NCBI GenBank assembly: GCA_002285055.1
Contig: NQYJ01000004.1
Span: 62,001-126,000 of the forward strand
DNA: 64,000 nt
Direction of reading: 5' to 3'
Origin: Candidatus Izimoplasma sp. ZiA1
GTDB taxonomy: Bacteria > Bacillota_I > Bacilli_A > Izemoplasmatales > Izemoplasmataceae
Positions 53,184 to 62,669 of the stretch are shown piece by piece. The notes under the pieces are model-generated. The model saw nothing but the letters and a program-made list of their open reading frames with translations, was not told the origin of the DNA and ran no database searches. Made by a program: the position numbers and the translations under genes. Numbering within the stretch: the stretch's first letter is position 1; each line of letters opens with the position of its first letter.

Positions 53184-54474
53184 AAGTTATTATGTCAAAA
53201 ATAATGTTTTTCTTTTCAACTACTTCTTTTGTTATAACAAAACTTTCTAACGTTTCTTTGATGATTGAATCAATGTTTTCAAGGTTATTGTACAAGTATG
53301 CTAATGTTTCACCTTTTTCAACTTGGTCTCCAACTTTTTTATTTAACAAGATTCCAACATCAGGATCGATGATATCTTCTTTAGTTGCACGTCCAGCTCC
53401 TAGTTTCATTGCTGCTAAACCAATTTGAAGGGCATGGATTTGCTTAACATATCCACTTTCTTGAGCTTTAACTTCAATGATTTCTTTAACATTTATAAAA
53501 TCTTCTAAGTCTGGTAAAACTCCACCTTGACGTTTTATAAACTCCATTTGCTTTTCATAAGCTTCTTTATTAGTAATTTTTTCTTCAACTAATAACTTTG
53601 CCTCTTCTAATGTTTTAGTAATATTTGCTTTATAAACCATATACGCACTAATTTCAACAACTAATTTATGTAAGTCACTTGGGCCTTCACCCTTTAAACT
53701 ATTGATTGCTTCGACTACTTCTAGTTTATTACCAATAGCATAACCTAATGGCTCACCCATATCTGTAATGAAAGCAACTACTTTTTTACCTACGTTTGTT
53801 CCGATTTTTACCATTAAATGTGAAAGAGCTTTAGCATCTTCTAAAGTTTTCATAAATGCACCTTCACCAATTTTAACATCTAAAACAATTACATCAGATC
53901 CACTTGCCAGTTTTTTTGACATTATACTAGATGCAATTAAAGGAATAGATGGTACAGTTCCCGTTACATCGCGTAAAGCATAAAGCAATTTGTCTGCAGG
54001 TGTTAAGTTAGCTGTTTGTCCAGCAACTGCAATTCCTATATCGTTTACTTGATTTATAAAATCCTCAATCTCAATATCAATACTTAAACCTGGAATACTT
54101 TCAAGTTTATCAAGCGTTCCACCTGTATGTCCTAAACCACGACCAGATAGTTTTGCAACTTTGGCATTACAACTTGCAACTAAAGGTCCTAAAACTAATG
54201 TTGTTTTATCACCAACACCACCTGTTGAATGTTTATCAACTTTGATTCCCTCAATAACGTCTAAGTTGATAGTTTCACCACTATTTAACATAGCTAGTGT
54301 TAATTCTGTTGCTTCTAAATCATTCATCCCATTAAAGTAAATTGCCATAAGCATACTACTCATTTGATAATCTGGGATTATTTTATTTGTATAACCTTCG
54401 ATAATGAAATGAATTTCTTCTTTAGTAAGAACGTGGCCATCGCGTTTTTTTTCTATTAAATCGACCATTCTCAT
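53182..54474 (-). CDS. pdp: Pyrimidine-nucleoside (thymidine) phosphorylase
   Basis: A 430-residue family member with KHSTGGVGDKTTL (near 80-92), SGRGLGHTGGTLDKLE, and a C-terminal biotinyl-like domain (VKAQESGYV to VEKGETLA). It splits thymidine, deoxyuridine or uridine with phosphate to base and (deoxy)ribose 1-phosphate. AAGGAGTGA before the ATG at 54474 sets the start. It fits a salvage route fed by the BMP importer. No deoC or deoB lies in the window. Confidence 0.96.
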   Translation of the reverse strand: MRMVDLIEKKRDGHVLTKEEIHFIIEGYTNKIIPDYQMSSMLMAIYFNGMNDLEATELTLAMLNSGETINLDVIEGIKVDKHSTGGVGDKTTLVLGPLVASCNAKVAKLSGRGLGHTGGTLDKLESIPGLSIDIEIEDFINQVNDIGIAVAGQTANLTPADKLLYALRDVTGTVPSIPLIASSIMSKKLASGSDVIVLDVKIGEGAFMKTLEDAKALSHLMVKIGTNVGKKVVAFITDMGEPLGYAIGNKLEVVEAINSLKGEGPSDLHKLVVEISAYMVYKANITKTLEEAKLLVEEKITNKEAYEKQMEFIKRQGGVLPDLEDFINVKEIIEVKAQESGYVKQIHALQIGLAAMKLGAGRATKEDIIDPDVGILLNKKVGDQVEKGETLAYLYNNLENIDSIIKETLESFVITKEVVEKKNIIFDIIT

Positions 54475-54534
54475 ATTAATCACTCCTTATATATAATTAT
54501 ATTATAATATCTTTTATCTAACTTATCAAAAGAT

Positions 54535-54564
54535 AAGAAAAAGGTACAAATTCGTACCTTTTAA
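54535..54564 (-). terminator. Terminator of the thyA-folA-plsC operon
   Basis: On minus, AAGGTAC and GTACCTT (54554-54560 and 54541-54547) form a stem followed by a T-run. Confidence 0.85.
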
Positions 54565-54565
54565 A

Positions 54566-55381
54566 TTAACTCAATTCTTTAAATTTGTCAAGCTGTGCTT
54601 GAATTTGATCTTTAACTAATTGCGCTAGCTCATTACTGTTTAAATCTTTATATTCTTCATACTTTAATAAAGGATGGATATGTAATCTAACAACCTGTCT
54701 TTTAAATGGCCATTGTTTTAACATTTTAGATACATCATATAGTGTACCAATTAAGATATCTGCCTTTGGTTTCATAGCTAATTTAAAGGCTCCTGGTTTA
54801 AAATCTATTAGGTCATTACCAAAACTTCTTTTACCCTCAGGAAAAATAGCCATTGGATTACCACTTTTGACAATTTTAATGCCTTTAACCATTGATTCTG
54901 CAGCACTTCTGTCAGCTGTTCTACTGATTGGCACATTTCCAAGCATTTTAATTAATCCACCTAATAAAGGTACTTTCCATAAAGCTTCTTTAGCGATAAA
55001 GTTTAAAGGTATCTTTTTAAATACTGGTTTAATAGCAATTATATCCCAGTTTTCTTGATGATTACCATAATAAACAAAATTAGTTGTTGGGATGTTTTCC
55101 TTACCGGTAACAACAAGTTTAACTCTTCCAAGTCTTAATCCTAATAATAAGATTGAATTAGCAAAATAATGATTAAAAACATTATCATAAGGTTTTCTCT
55201 TTCTTAAATTATAGATTATGGCAATTATTCCTACTGTAAGGATAAATGCAATAATAAATGATAATAATATTCCGATAATTACCAGTGGAATTTCAAAGTA
55301 ACTATTAAAGTTAATATTAAATAATAAGTAAAACATAAAATTTGATGCTAAAAACAAAATTAAATAAATCAGTGAAATCAT
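54566..55381 (-). CDS. plsC: 1-acylglycerol-3-phosphate acyltransferase
   Basis: A 271-residue PlsC-family acyltransferase. Two N-terminal hydrophobic segments (about 5-24 and 31-57) are followed by the catalytic NHQENWD (HX4D, H108 and D113), and then FPEGKRSF. It acylates lysophosphatidate to phosphatidate at the membrane. Its start overlaps the folA stop by 1 nt, so it is the last gene of thyA-folA-plsC. The combination is unexpected functionally and probably reflects genome compaction. Confidence 0.92.
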   Translation of the reverse strand: MISLIYLILFLASNFMFYLLFNINFNSYFEIPLVIIGILLSFIIAFILTVGIIAIIYNLRKRKPYDNVFNHYFANSILLLGLRLGRVKLVVTGKENIPTTNFVYYGNHQENWDIIAIKPVFKKIPLNFIAKEALWKVPLLGGLIKMLGNVPISRTADRSAAESMVKGIKIVKSGNPMAIFPEGKRSFGNDLIDFKPGAFKLAMKPKADILIGTLYDVSKMLKQWPFKRQVVRLHIHPLLKYEEYKDLNSNELAQLVKDQIQAQLDKFKELS

Positions 55382-55854
55382 TATATTTTCACCCTTTCAA
55401 ATACTGTAAACGTAAGTTTATTAGAAACAGTTTCTTTTATTTTTCTAAATTTAGTAAAATCGACTTTACTAAAGAAAGTATCACAGTCATATTCCTCATC
55501 AACAAAAGTTATATACATTCTATCAACTTGATTAATAACTAAATCATATATTGTTTTTCCACCAATAATAAATATTTCCTCATCTTGGTGATTATTTGTG
55601 TACTTAGTAATATCGTTAATAACTTCAATATTATTGAAAGTGAAATTACCACGAGATAAAACAACATTATTACGAGAAGGTAATGGTTTACCAAGTGAAA
55701 CTACAATTGATTCAAATGTTTTTCTACCCATAACAACTGTTTTATTAAGAGTAATCTTTTTAAAGTACATTAAATCCTCTTTGTGATGCCATGGCATCTT
55801 ATTATCTTTACCTATACCAAAGTTTTTATCAACTGCGACTATTAATGATAACAT
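55381..55854 (-). CDS. folA: Dihydrofolate reductase
   Basis: A 157-residue DHFR of standard length. It starts [22 protein letters not shown], has VMGRKTFESI and FIIGGKTIYD, and carries the substrate-binding acidic residue in HKEDL. It regenerates tetrahydrofolate after thymidylate synthesis. Its start overlaps the thyA stop by 1 nt, the usual thyA-folA pairing, with plsC following. Confidence 0.96.
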   Translation of the reverse strand: MLSLIVAVDKNFGIGKDNKMPWHHKEDLMYFKKITLNKTVVMGRKTFESIVVSLGKPLPSRNNVVLSRGNFTFNNIEVINDITKYTNNHQDEEIFIIGGKTIYDLVINQVDRMYITFVDEEYDCDTFFSKVDFTKFRKIKETVSNKLTFTVFERVKI

Positions 55855-56735
55855 TAAACCGCAATATCTCCAACAATTTTTCCATGAGACTGATAATCAA
55901 CGATTTCAAAGTCTTCAAATTTGAAATCATCAATACTTGTTACTTTTCTTTTAATAATTAGTTTTGGTAATGGTAAAGGTGTTCTTGATGTTTGAAGTGC
56001 AACTTGATCAAAATGATTACTATAAATATGAGCATCACCAATTGTGTGAATAAAATCACCGACTTCAAGGTTACAAACATGAGCAACCATAGTTAGTAAT
56101 AAACTATAACTAGCGATGTTAAAGGGTACTCCTAAAAAGGAATCAGCACTTCTTTGGTATAGTTGTAAACTTAATTTGTTATTACTTACATAAAACTGAA
56201 ACATCATGTGACATGGGGGTAAAGCCATATCCTCTATTTCTGCAGGATTCCAAGCAGTAACAATATGTCTTCTTGAATCAGGATTAGTTTTAATGTTTTT
56301 AATTACTTCTGTTAATTGATCGACAACTTTTTTGTCACGGCCCTCAAACGAACGCCATTGCTTACCATATACAGGACCTAAATCACCATGTTTATCAGCA
56401 AAATCTTGATCGTTTTTGATTTTGCTTACAAACTCTTTTAGGGTCTCGTTTTGAAAATCATTACTTTTTTTATATTTATCATATGGCCATTCATTCCATA
56501 TTTTAATATTGTTATCTACTAAATATTTTATATTTGTATTACCACTAATAAACCAAATTAACTCATGAATAATGGCTTTTTTAGCCATTCTTTTAGTTGT
56601 TACTAAAGGAAAACCTTCTTGTAAATTATAACGCATTTGATATCCAAAAAGACTTTTAGTACCTGTTGCTGTTCTATCTTCTTTTATTTCACCATTATCC
56701 ATTATATGGTTTAAAAATTGTAAGTATTGTTTCAT
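55854..56735 (-). CDS. thyA: Thymidylate synthase
   Basis: A 293-residue ThyA with the nucleophile C175 in [13 protein letters not shown], the phosphate-binding RTATGTKS (21-28), DSRRH, and [14 protein letters not shown]. It makes dTMP from dUMP using methylene-tetrahydrofolate. It is longer than the 264-residue enterobacterial form because of an insert around 85-115, common in Gram-positives. It heads the thyA-folA-plsC operon. Confidence 0.97.
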   Translation of the reverse strand: MKQYLQFLNHIMDNGEIKEDRTATGTKSLFGYQMRYNLQEGFPLVTTKRMAKKAIIHELIWFISGNTNIKYLVDNNIKIWNEWPYDKYKKSNDFQNETLKEFVSKIKNDQDFADKHGDLGPVYGKQWRSFEGRDKKVVDQLTEVIKNIKTNPDSRRHIVTAWNPAEIEDMALPPCHMMFQFYVSNNKLSLQLYQRSADSFLGVPFNIASYSLLLTMVAHVCNLEVGDFIHTIGDAHIYSNHFDQVALQTSRTPLPLPKLIIKRKVTSIDDFKFEDFEIVDYQSHGKIVGDIAV

Positions 56736-56821
56736 ATTATCACACCCATTTCTCTCATATAAAATTATACCAAAATTATGGTTTTTAATAAAGATGAAAT
56801 GTACTTAAATGGTTATAAATT

Positions 56822-56852
56822 AAAAAAACTAGGTTATTCCTAGTTTTTTTAA
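56822..56852 (-). terminator. Terminator downstream of ssb
   Basis: AAAAAAACTAGG and CCTAGTTTTTTT enclose a short loop. T-runs exist in both directions, but only the minus-strand ssb needs it. Confidence 0.88.
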
Positions 56853-56878
56853 TTTAAAAGCGAACAAGCATGGGAACT

Positions 56879-57208
56879 TTATTCAGTTTTGGTATTGATA
56901 AACGTAATTTTTTCAGCTACAATCTCTGGATATGAAAATGATTTACCTTCTCCTAAATCATAATACTTTTGAGCTAATCTTGCCTTAATTCCAACTGTTG
57001 AACCTTTTTTACAGTATTCAACTGTGTTTTCAGCTATACCACTCCAAAGCGTACATTTTAAGAAATCCGTATCATACTCTCCTGTTTCAGCATTTTTATA
57101 GCTTCTATTTATAGCGATTGTGACTTGAGTTACGCTTCGTCCATCATCTAGCTTTTTTAGTTCTGGATCATAGACTAGTCTTCCTACTAAGATAACTTGA
57201 TTTAACAT
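56879..57208 (-). CDS. ssb: Short single-stranded DNA-binding protein
   Basis: A 109-residue OB-fold SSB that opens MLNQVILVGRLVYDPELK and has NRSYKNAETGEYDTDF. It ends soon after the OB domain with FINTKTE, so the flexible linker and the acidic tip (usually ending DDIPF-like) are missing. This resembles the short SsbB of Bacillus, about 113 residues, rather than the replicative SsbA. It stands alone, not with rpsF and rpsR. GGAGGGTG is the ribosome site. Confidence 0.93.
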   Translation of the reverse strand: MLNQVILVGRLVYDPELKKLDDGRSVTQVTIAINRSYKNAETGEYDTDFLKCTLWSGIAENTVEYCKKGSTVGIKARLAQKYYDLGEGKSFSYPEIVAEKITFINTKTE

Positions 57209-57384
57209 AACACCCTCCTTTTATATAGATATATTAATATAATGTATGAAGTTATGTAAAAGTACATTTTAAGGTTAGGAAGTATATAGTTATAAATATT
57301 TTTATATAAATCATATGAAATGGGTTAATGATTTCATGATTAGGGTTGGCATTTATAATGTTTTAATATAAATTATGGTTTTTT

Positions 57385-57416
57385 GCAAAAAAAAAAGAAA
57401 CATAAAGTTTCTTTTT
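57385..57416 (-). terminator. Terminator after lemA
   Basis: On minus, AAAAAGAAAC and GTTTCTTTTT form a stem with a T-run. The lemA stop codon overlaps it. Confidence 0.82.
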
Positions 57417-57966
57417 AGAAATTCATTTCAACATCTGTTCTTTTAGCTGTTTCTGCTTCAAAGAATTCTTTTTTACTCATATTAATCATTCCAGCAACAA
57501 CGCTTGATGGGAATGTAACAATCATAGAGTTGATTGTTGATACATTTGAGTTATAAATTCTTCTAGCTGCTTGTAAATGTTCCTCAACATCTGCAATTGA
57601 TGATTGTAAGTTGCTGAATAATTTTTCAGCTTTTAAATCAGGGTAAGCTTCTACAGCTACATTAATTCCTGATTGTACAGCATCCATTTTCCCCATAAAT
57701 TCTTGTTTTTCTTGTAATGACAAGTTTTTAGGTAAACCTTGACGCCATTTTACTACGTTTTCAAAAGTTTCTGCTTCATGTTTAGCATATCCTTTTACTG
57801 AACCAACTAACTTAGTTAATACATCAAAACGTTTAGTTAAAGCTACATCAATTCCTGATTCAGCTTCCTCTACTTTAACTTCTAATTGTCTGAATCTGTT
57901 CATTGTTCCAATGTACCAAAGTACTGGGACAATTATTACTGCTGCAATAATCGCAAAAATCCACAT
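57415..57966 (-). CDS. lemA: LemA family protein
   Basis: A 183-residue LemA protein. One N-terminal membrane segment (about 2-18) is followed by a helical domain with EVKVEEAESGIDVALTKRFD near 33-50 and the conserved ARRIYNSNVSTINSMIVTFPS. The role is unknown; many LemA genes sit with membrane proteins of unclear function. It follows the DUF3137 gene by 6 nt, a frequent pairing. Confidence 0.93.
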   Translation of the reverse strand: MWIFAIIAAVIIVPVLWYIGTMNRFRQLEVKVEEAESGIDVALTKRFDVLTKLVGSVKGYAKHEAETFENVVKWRQGLPKNLSLQEKQEFMGKMDAVQSGINVAVEAYPDLKAEKLFSNLQSSIADVEEHLQAARRIYNSNVSTINSMIVTFPSSVVAGMINMSKKEFFEAETAKRTDVEMNF

Positions 57967-57972
57967 TTAAAA

Positions 57973-58839
57973 TCACTCCTTCATAAATAGTTTATTGTTT
58001 AGTTTTAATTCGTGAATTACATCTTTAATTACTAATAACTCGTTTTTAAATTCATCCAGTGTTCTTTGATCAAGTGTTTTGAACATTCTTAGTTCAAAAG
58101 TATCACGCATATTGTTAATACCAATATATAGTAAGTTATCGATGAATGAGAAATAGATTTTCCCACGGTTATTTTTTTCAAAATTCATTAATGCTTCCAT
58201 AAAATGAGGTGTTAATACATAAAATGCACTATGCTCACTTGTAGAATATGTGTTAAATTTTTTATTAAAAGCAACACTTTCAAGTTTTACTTTTTTAAAC
58301 TTACGGTTTGAATGAGGGCGGTTATTTTCTAGTACTTGAATGTATCCATCAAATCTTTTATTAAAATCAAATATAAAAATTCTTCCTAAAAAATATGTTT
58401 CCCATGTAGTTTGAGTCCCGTTTTTAGTGTGTCTAACATGTTTTTCCTCTAGTTTAACATCACTACTCTCAAACTTAACACCATCCATAACCCCACTGAT
58501 ATAATCTTCAGTATGATCTCTATCTGCGCGTCTAACAAATTCACTTGAATAAACTTGTGACATGCTTAAGCCAAACTTAGGATTATAGACTCCGTCTTCA
58601 ATTAAATCTTCAATTAATTTTTTCATTACTTTTACTTTGAACTCGTCACTTAGCTTTTGGAATTTTGTAAATCCAATTGCTAATAAAACAATTCCTGGTA
58701 AAGCTATAATTATTCCTAAGACCATTATGTTTTGTAACAAAACAAATAATGCAATCCCAAGAATTAATAAAATAGCACCGATTATTATCGACTTTTCGGA
58801 CTTCTCTTTACGCTGTTTAAATATATCCAATTCTTCCAT
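57973..58839 (-). CDS. DUF3137 membrane protein
   Basis: A 288-residue protein with two N-terminal hydrophobic segments (about 16-34 and 38-56) and a large soluble domain. The domain shows GVYNPKFGLSMSQVYSSEFV and a repeating pattern of segments typical of DUF3137. Its function is not known. It forms a two-gene unit with lemA. The AAGGAGG-like sequence before the start at 58839 is well placed. Confidence 0.8.
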   Translation of the reverse strand: MEELDIFKQRKEKSEKSIIIGAILLILGIALFVLLQNIMVLGIIIALPGIVLLAIGFTKFQKLSDEFKVKVMKKLIEDLIEDGVYNPKFGLSMSQVYSSEFVRRADRDHTEDYISGVMDGVKFESSDVKLEEKHVRHTKNGTQTTWETYFLGRIFIFDFNKRFDGYIQVLENNRPHSNRKFKKVKLESVAFNKKFNTYSTSEHSAFYVLTPHFMEALMNFEKNNRGKIYFSFIDNLLYIGINNMRDTFELRMFKTLDQRTLDEFKNELLVIKDVIHELKLNNKLFMKE

Positions 58840-58893
58840 GTTATGTCCTCCTTTGAGTACTATTATAACAATTTTAGTTTGTAAAATAAATGA

Positions 58894-60384
58894 TTATTTA
58901 AAGGTTTGAGCACTTTTTATAGCTGTTAACCATCGTTTATATAGTTTTTCTCTTGTTTCACTGTTCATATCAGGGTAATAGCTCTTATCTATAGAAGTTA
59001 TTTGTTGTAACTCAACAGTATCTTTAAAGAAGTTTGTACTTAATCCAGCCATATAAGCTGCACCTAATGCTGTTGTTTCAAATATTTTTGGTCTTAGGAT
59101 TTCAACATCTAAGATATCTGATTGGAACTGCATTAAATAATTATTTAAACTTGCGCCTCCATCAACTTTTAAACGATTTGTTTTAATATTTGATTCAGCG
59201 TTCATTACTTCTATAATATCTTTTGTTTGATAAGCTAAACTTTCTAGAGTCGCTCTTGTTATATGATATTGATTTGCTCCTCTTGTTAATCCAAATATTG
59301 CACCTTTACACTCAGCATCCCAATATGGTGTACCTAGTCCAGTAAATGCAGGAACTACAACAACACCAAGCGTATCATCAACTTTATTTGCAAATTCTTC
59401 GCTATCTTTTGCATCATCAAAGAATTTTAGAGAGTCTCTTAACCACTGAATGGCACTACCAGCAACAAAAACACTACCTTCAAGAGCATAAGTAACTTTA
59501 CCATCAAGTGAGTAGGCAATTGTAGTTAATAATCCTTTTTCACTAATTACTTGTTTTTCACCGGTGTTCATCAACATAAAACAACCAGTTCCATATGTGT
59601 TTTTAACATCGCCTTCTTTTAAACAAAGTTGTCCAAACAAAGCAGCTTGTTGATCTCCTAGAATCCCCGAAACAGGAACTTCTTCTCCAAAAAATGTGTG
59701 CGATGCAGTATTACCAAAGATACTATTAGAATCACATACTTCTGGTAGAATTCTTTTATCAATATTTAATAAATCTAAAATCTCTTGGTCCCATTCTTTT
59801 GTAAAGATATTATATAATAATGTTCTTGATGCGTTTGTGTGATCAGTTTTATGAACTTTATGACCTGATAGTTTATATAGAATCCATGAATCTACTGTTC
59901 CAAACATTAGATTCCCTTCATCCATTAGTTTTTTTACACCATCAACATTATCAATAACCCATTTGATTTTTGTTCCACTAAAGTAAGGATCAATAACTAA
60001 ACCGGTTTTGTTCTTAAAAAAAGACTGAAGATTTTTACTTCTTAATTCCTCACAGATACTTTCACTTTGACGAGACTGCCAAACGATAGCTTTATAAACT
60101 GGGGTACCAGTTCTTCTGTCCCAAAGAATAGTTGTTTCTCTTTGATTTGTAATTCCTATTGATGCAATTTCGTGTGCCTCAATATTTTCATGTAGTAATG
60201 CGTTTGCCATAGTATATAATACACTAGTCCATATTTGATATGCGTCTTGTTCTACATAACCAGCTTCTTGATAAATCATATCAATTTCTAATTGGCTTGA
60301 ACTTACGATATTACCTTTGATATCAAAGATAATAGTTCTCGTGGAAGATGTACCTTGGTCTATTGCTAAAATGTATTTTTTCAT
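58894..60384 (-). CDS. glpK: Glycerol kinase
   Basis: A 496-residue FGGY kinase that opens KKYILAIDQGTSSTRT and has GITNQRETT, TYGTGCFMLMNTG and DGGASLNNYLMQFQSD. It makes glycerol 3-phosphate from glycerol. AGGAGGA leaves the ATG at 60384 at normal spacing; the GTG at 60387 is less likely. Neither glpF nor glpD is adjacent. The divergent hydrolase at 60465 may release glycerol from lipids. Confidence 0.97.
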   Translation of the reverse strand: MKKYILAIDQGTSSTRTIIFDIKGNIVSSSQLEIDMIYQEAGYVEQDAYQIWTSVLYTMANALLHENIEAHEIASIGITNQRETTILWDRRTGTPVYKAIVWQSRQSESICEELRSKNLQSFFKNKTGLVIDPYFSGTKIKWVIDNVDGVKKLMDEGNLMFGTVDSWILYKLSGHKVHKTDHTNASRTLLYNIFTKEWDQEILDLLNIDKRILPEVCDSNSIFGNTASHTFFGEEVPVSGILGDQQAALFGQLCLKEGDVKNTYGTGCFMLMNTGEKQVISEKGLLTTIAYSLDGKVTYALEGSVFVAGSAIQWLRDSLKFFDDAKDSEEFANKVDDTLGVVVVPAFTGLGTPYWDAECKGAIFGLTRGANQYHITRATLESLAYQTKDIIEVMNAESNIKTNRLKVDGGASLNNYLMQFQSDILDVEILRPKIFETTALGAAYMAGLSTNFFKDTVELQQITSIDKSYYPDMNSETREKLYKRWLTAIKSAQTFK

Positions 60385-60464
60385 CACAATTCCTCCTCTT
60401 CACTAGATATTTTATCATATTTTTGCCTATATTATGATATAATATTTTTAAAGGGGCTGATTTA

Positions 60465-61397
60465 ATGGAAAAAGAGTTTGTTTTAATAGATCCTTTTGAG
60501 AATAAGTTACATACATATTTGTATACTACTTCTTCAAAAAAACCAAAAGGAATTGTACAAATTATTCATGGAAAAGGCGAACATTTATCAAGGTATAAGA
60601 ACTTTGCATTATTTTTAAATGAACAGGGATATCACGTTATTGGTAATGATCATCTAGGTCATGGTAAAACTGCTGAAACGCTTGAATATGTGTATTTTGA
60701 TGATACTATGGGATTCCATAAACTATATGAAGGTGTCAAGACAGTTAGAGATTACATCACTGAAAAATATCCAAAATTACCGGTAATTATGTTTGCACAT
60801 TCAATGGGTTCGTTTATTGGTAGATATACAATCATTAATGATCCAAAACGTTATGATTTAGCTATTTTTTCTGGAACTGGTTATTTTGCTAGATGGAAAA
60901 TTAAAATTGCACAAGCAGTTTCTTCTTTCATTATTAAACGTAAAGGTCCGAAATACATTTCACCTTTCTTAAATAAATTAGCTGATAAACCAATTAAATC
61001 AATGCGAAAAAACGGTTTGATTAATTTAAGAAAAGAATGGATATCACATGATAAGGAAATTCAAAATTATGTAGAGAATTCTGAAATGTGTGGGATGCCA
61101 TTTACAGCATCTGCTCATAGAGATATCTTTAATATGATATATGAAATGATGGATAAAGCAAAAATTACAGCATCAGCATCTAGTATGCCAATTTTCTTTA
61201 TAAGTGGTGAGGAAGATGCCCTTGGAGATTATGGTGAGGGTGTTAAAAAGCTTTATAATCTTTACTATAAAGCAGGATACACAAATATGAAGTATATTAT
61301 TTTTGAAAACTGTCGTCATGAAGTTATAAATGAAAAAGATAATGAGAGAGTATATAATAGTATCTTAAAATGGATAGAAAAAAACAGAAACTTATAA
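60465..61397 (+). CDS. Alpha/beta hydrolase, lysophospholipase / monoacylglycerol lipase-like
   Basis: A 310-residue hydrolase of the Hydrolase_4 group. It has IIHGKGEHLSRY, DHLGHGKTAE, the nucleophile segment FAHSMGSF with S113, the acid region GEEDALGDYG, and the base in ENCRHEV near the end. It lacks a signal peptide. Deacylation of monoglycerides or lysophospholipids would yield glycerol for the divergent glpK; this link is inference from position. A TATAAT lies at about 60439-60444. Confidence 0.85.
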   Translation: MEKEFVLIDPFENKLHTYLYTTSSKKPKGIVQIIHGKGEHLSRYKNFALFLNEQGYHVIGNDHLGHGKTAETLEYVYFDDTMGFHKLYEGVKTVRDYITEKYPKLPVIMFAHSMGSFIGRYTIINDPKRYDLAIFSGTGYFARWKIKIAQAVSSFIIKRKGPKYISPFLNKLADKPIKSMRKNGLINLRKEWISHDKEIQNYVENSEMCGMPFTASAHRDIFNMIYEMMDKAKITASASSMPIFFISGEEDALGDYGEGVKKLYNLYYKAGYTNMKYIIFENCRHEVINEKDNERVYNSILKWIEKNRNL

Positions 61398-62669
61398 GTT
61401 TCTGTTTTTCTTTTTTAATATTTTTACAATTGTCATATCATCAATATTAGAGATAAATCTAGTGCTTTCATAAATATCATCTTTGGTGATGTTTTCAATT
61501 ATCTTAATTAACTCAAATGGGTCCTCATTAAGTAATCGATAATTTAGAAAATGGGAACTAATTGCTTCAATACTATTAAAACTATGAATAAAGCTTCCAA
61601 GTAATAGCTTTTTTGTTCTAATAAATTCTTCATCAGTAATTTTGTAATCTTTCATTTTTAGTAATAAATCTTTAATTATAGGAATAAACTCTTCAATTTT
61701 ATTTGATTCAATACCAAGTAAAAAATAAGAATAATCAGTATCAATTGCTACATCCATGCCAAAACTATCATTAATAAGTCCTTTGTCTAATAAATCTAAG
61801 TAGATATCACTACTTTTACCAAAATATATATCAAGCATGATATTTATTTCTGCTTCTGTTTTCATAATATCTTTATTATTATTAGGACCTAATATTCCAA
61901 GCATTAAATTTGGAGTTGAGATATCTTTGTATAAGACTGTTTCATCTTTAAAGACTGATTCATCATTATAAGTAACATGATTGGGAAAATGTGTTTGTTT
62001 AGTTTTTATTTCATAACTATCAAGCAATGTCTCTACTTTTTTTACATCAACATTTCCTGTAAGTAGTAAAACCATGTTTGAAGGATGATAATAAGCAGTA
62101 TGTGTTTTTTTTAAGATTTCCTTATCGATTGCTTTAATTGATTCGATTGAACCTAAGATATCATCTTTGATTGGATGAGTTTCATACAAATTAGCTTGTA
62201 GTGTAGAATATGCAACACTGCTAGCTTGATCTTGATACATTTTAATTTCTTGAGCAATGATGCTTTTTTCCTTTTCAATTCCTTTTTTTGTAAAAAGGGG
62301 ATTAAAAACAAAATCTAATAATAACTTTGTGTTTTCAATTTTCTTCTTAGTAGCTGTAAATAAATATGTCGTTCTATTGTTCATAGTATAAGCATTTACG
62401 CTTGCCCCATTCTGAGCAAATACTGTAGAGATATCCTCACCATTTCTTTCAAAAAGTTTATGTTCAAGAAAATGTGCGATACCTTTTGGAATTGTAGTAA
62501 CTTTTCCAGTTTCATCAATTATAGATGAGTTATTTGAACCGAATTTTGTTGTTAAACTAACATATGTTTTGTTAAACTTCGGTTTTTTTATAATATATAC
62601 TTTTAGTCCGCTTTTATGATCAATTTCAATTAATTCTTCTAATATATCATCATATCTTTTAGTTATCAT
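61392..62669 (-). CDS. M16 peptidase with intact zinc site (YfmH/YmfH-like)
   Basis: A 425-residue M16B peptidase-like protein with the inverted zinc motif HFLEH in GIAHFLEHKLFE, then the third-ligand region SIIAQEIKMY. The C-terminal half is the usual second M16 domain. AAGGGTGA supports the ATG at 62669, overlapping the upstream partner gene by 11 nt. Such pairs are annotated in Bacillus as the YmfF/YmfH proteins, linked by name to EF-P modification. The substrate is unknown. Confidence 0.87.
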   Translation of the reverse strand: MITKRYDDILEELIEIDHKSGLKVYIIKKPKFNKTYVSLTTKFGSNNSSIIDETGKVTTIPKGIAHFLEHKLFERNGEDISTVFAQNGASVNAYTMNNRTTYLFTATKKKIENTKLLLDFVFNPLFTKKGIEKEKSIIAQEIKMYQDQASSVAYSTLQANLYETHPIKDDILGSIESIKAIDKEILKKTHTAYYHPSNMVLLLTGNVDVKKVETLLDSYEIKTKQTHFPNHVTYNDESVFKDETVLYKDISTPNLMLGILGPNNNKDIMKTEAEINIMLDIYFGKSSDIYLDLLDKGLINDSFGMDVAIDTDYSYFLLGIESNKIEEFIPIIKDLLLKMKDYKITDEEFIRTKKLLLGSFIHSFNSIEAISSHFLNYRLLNEDPFELIKIIENITKDDIYESTRFISNIDDMTIVKILKKKNRNL

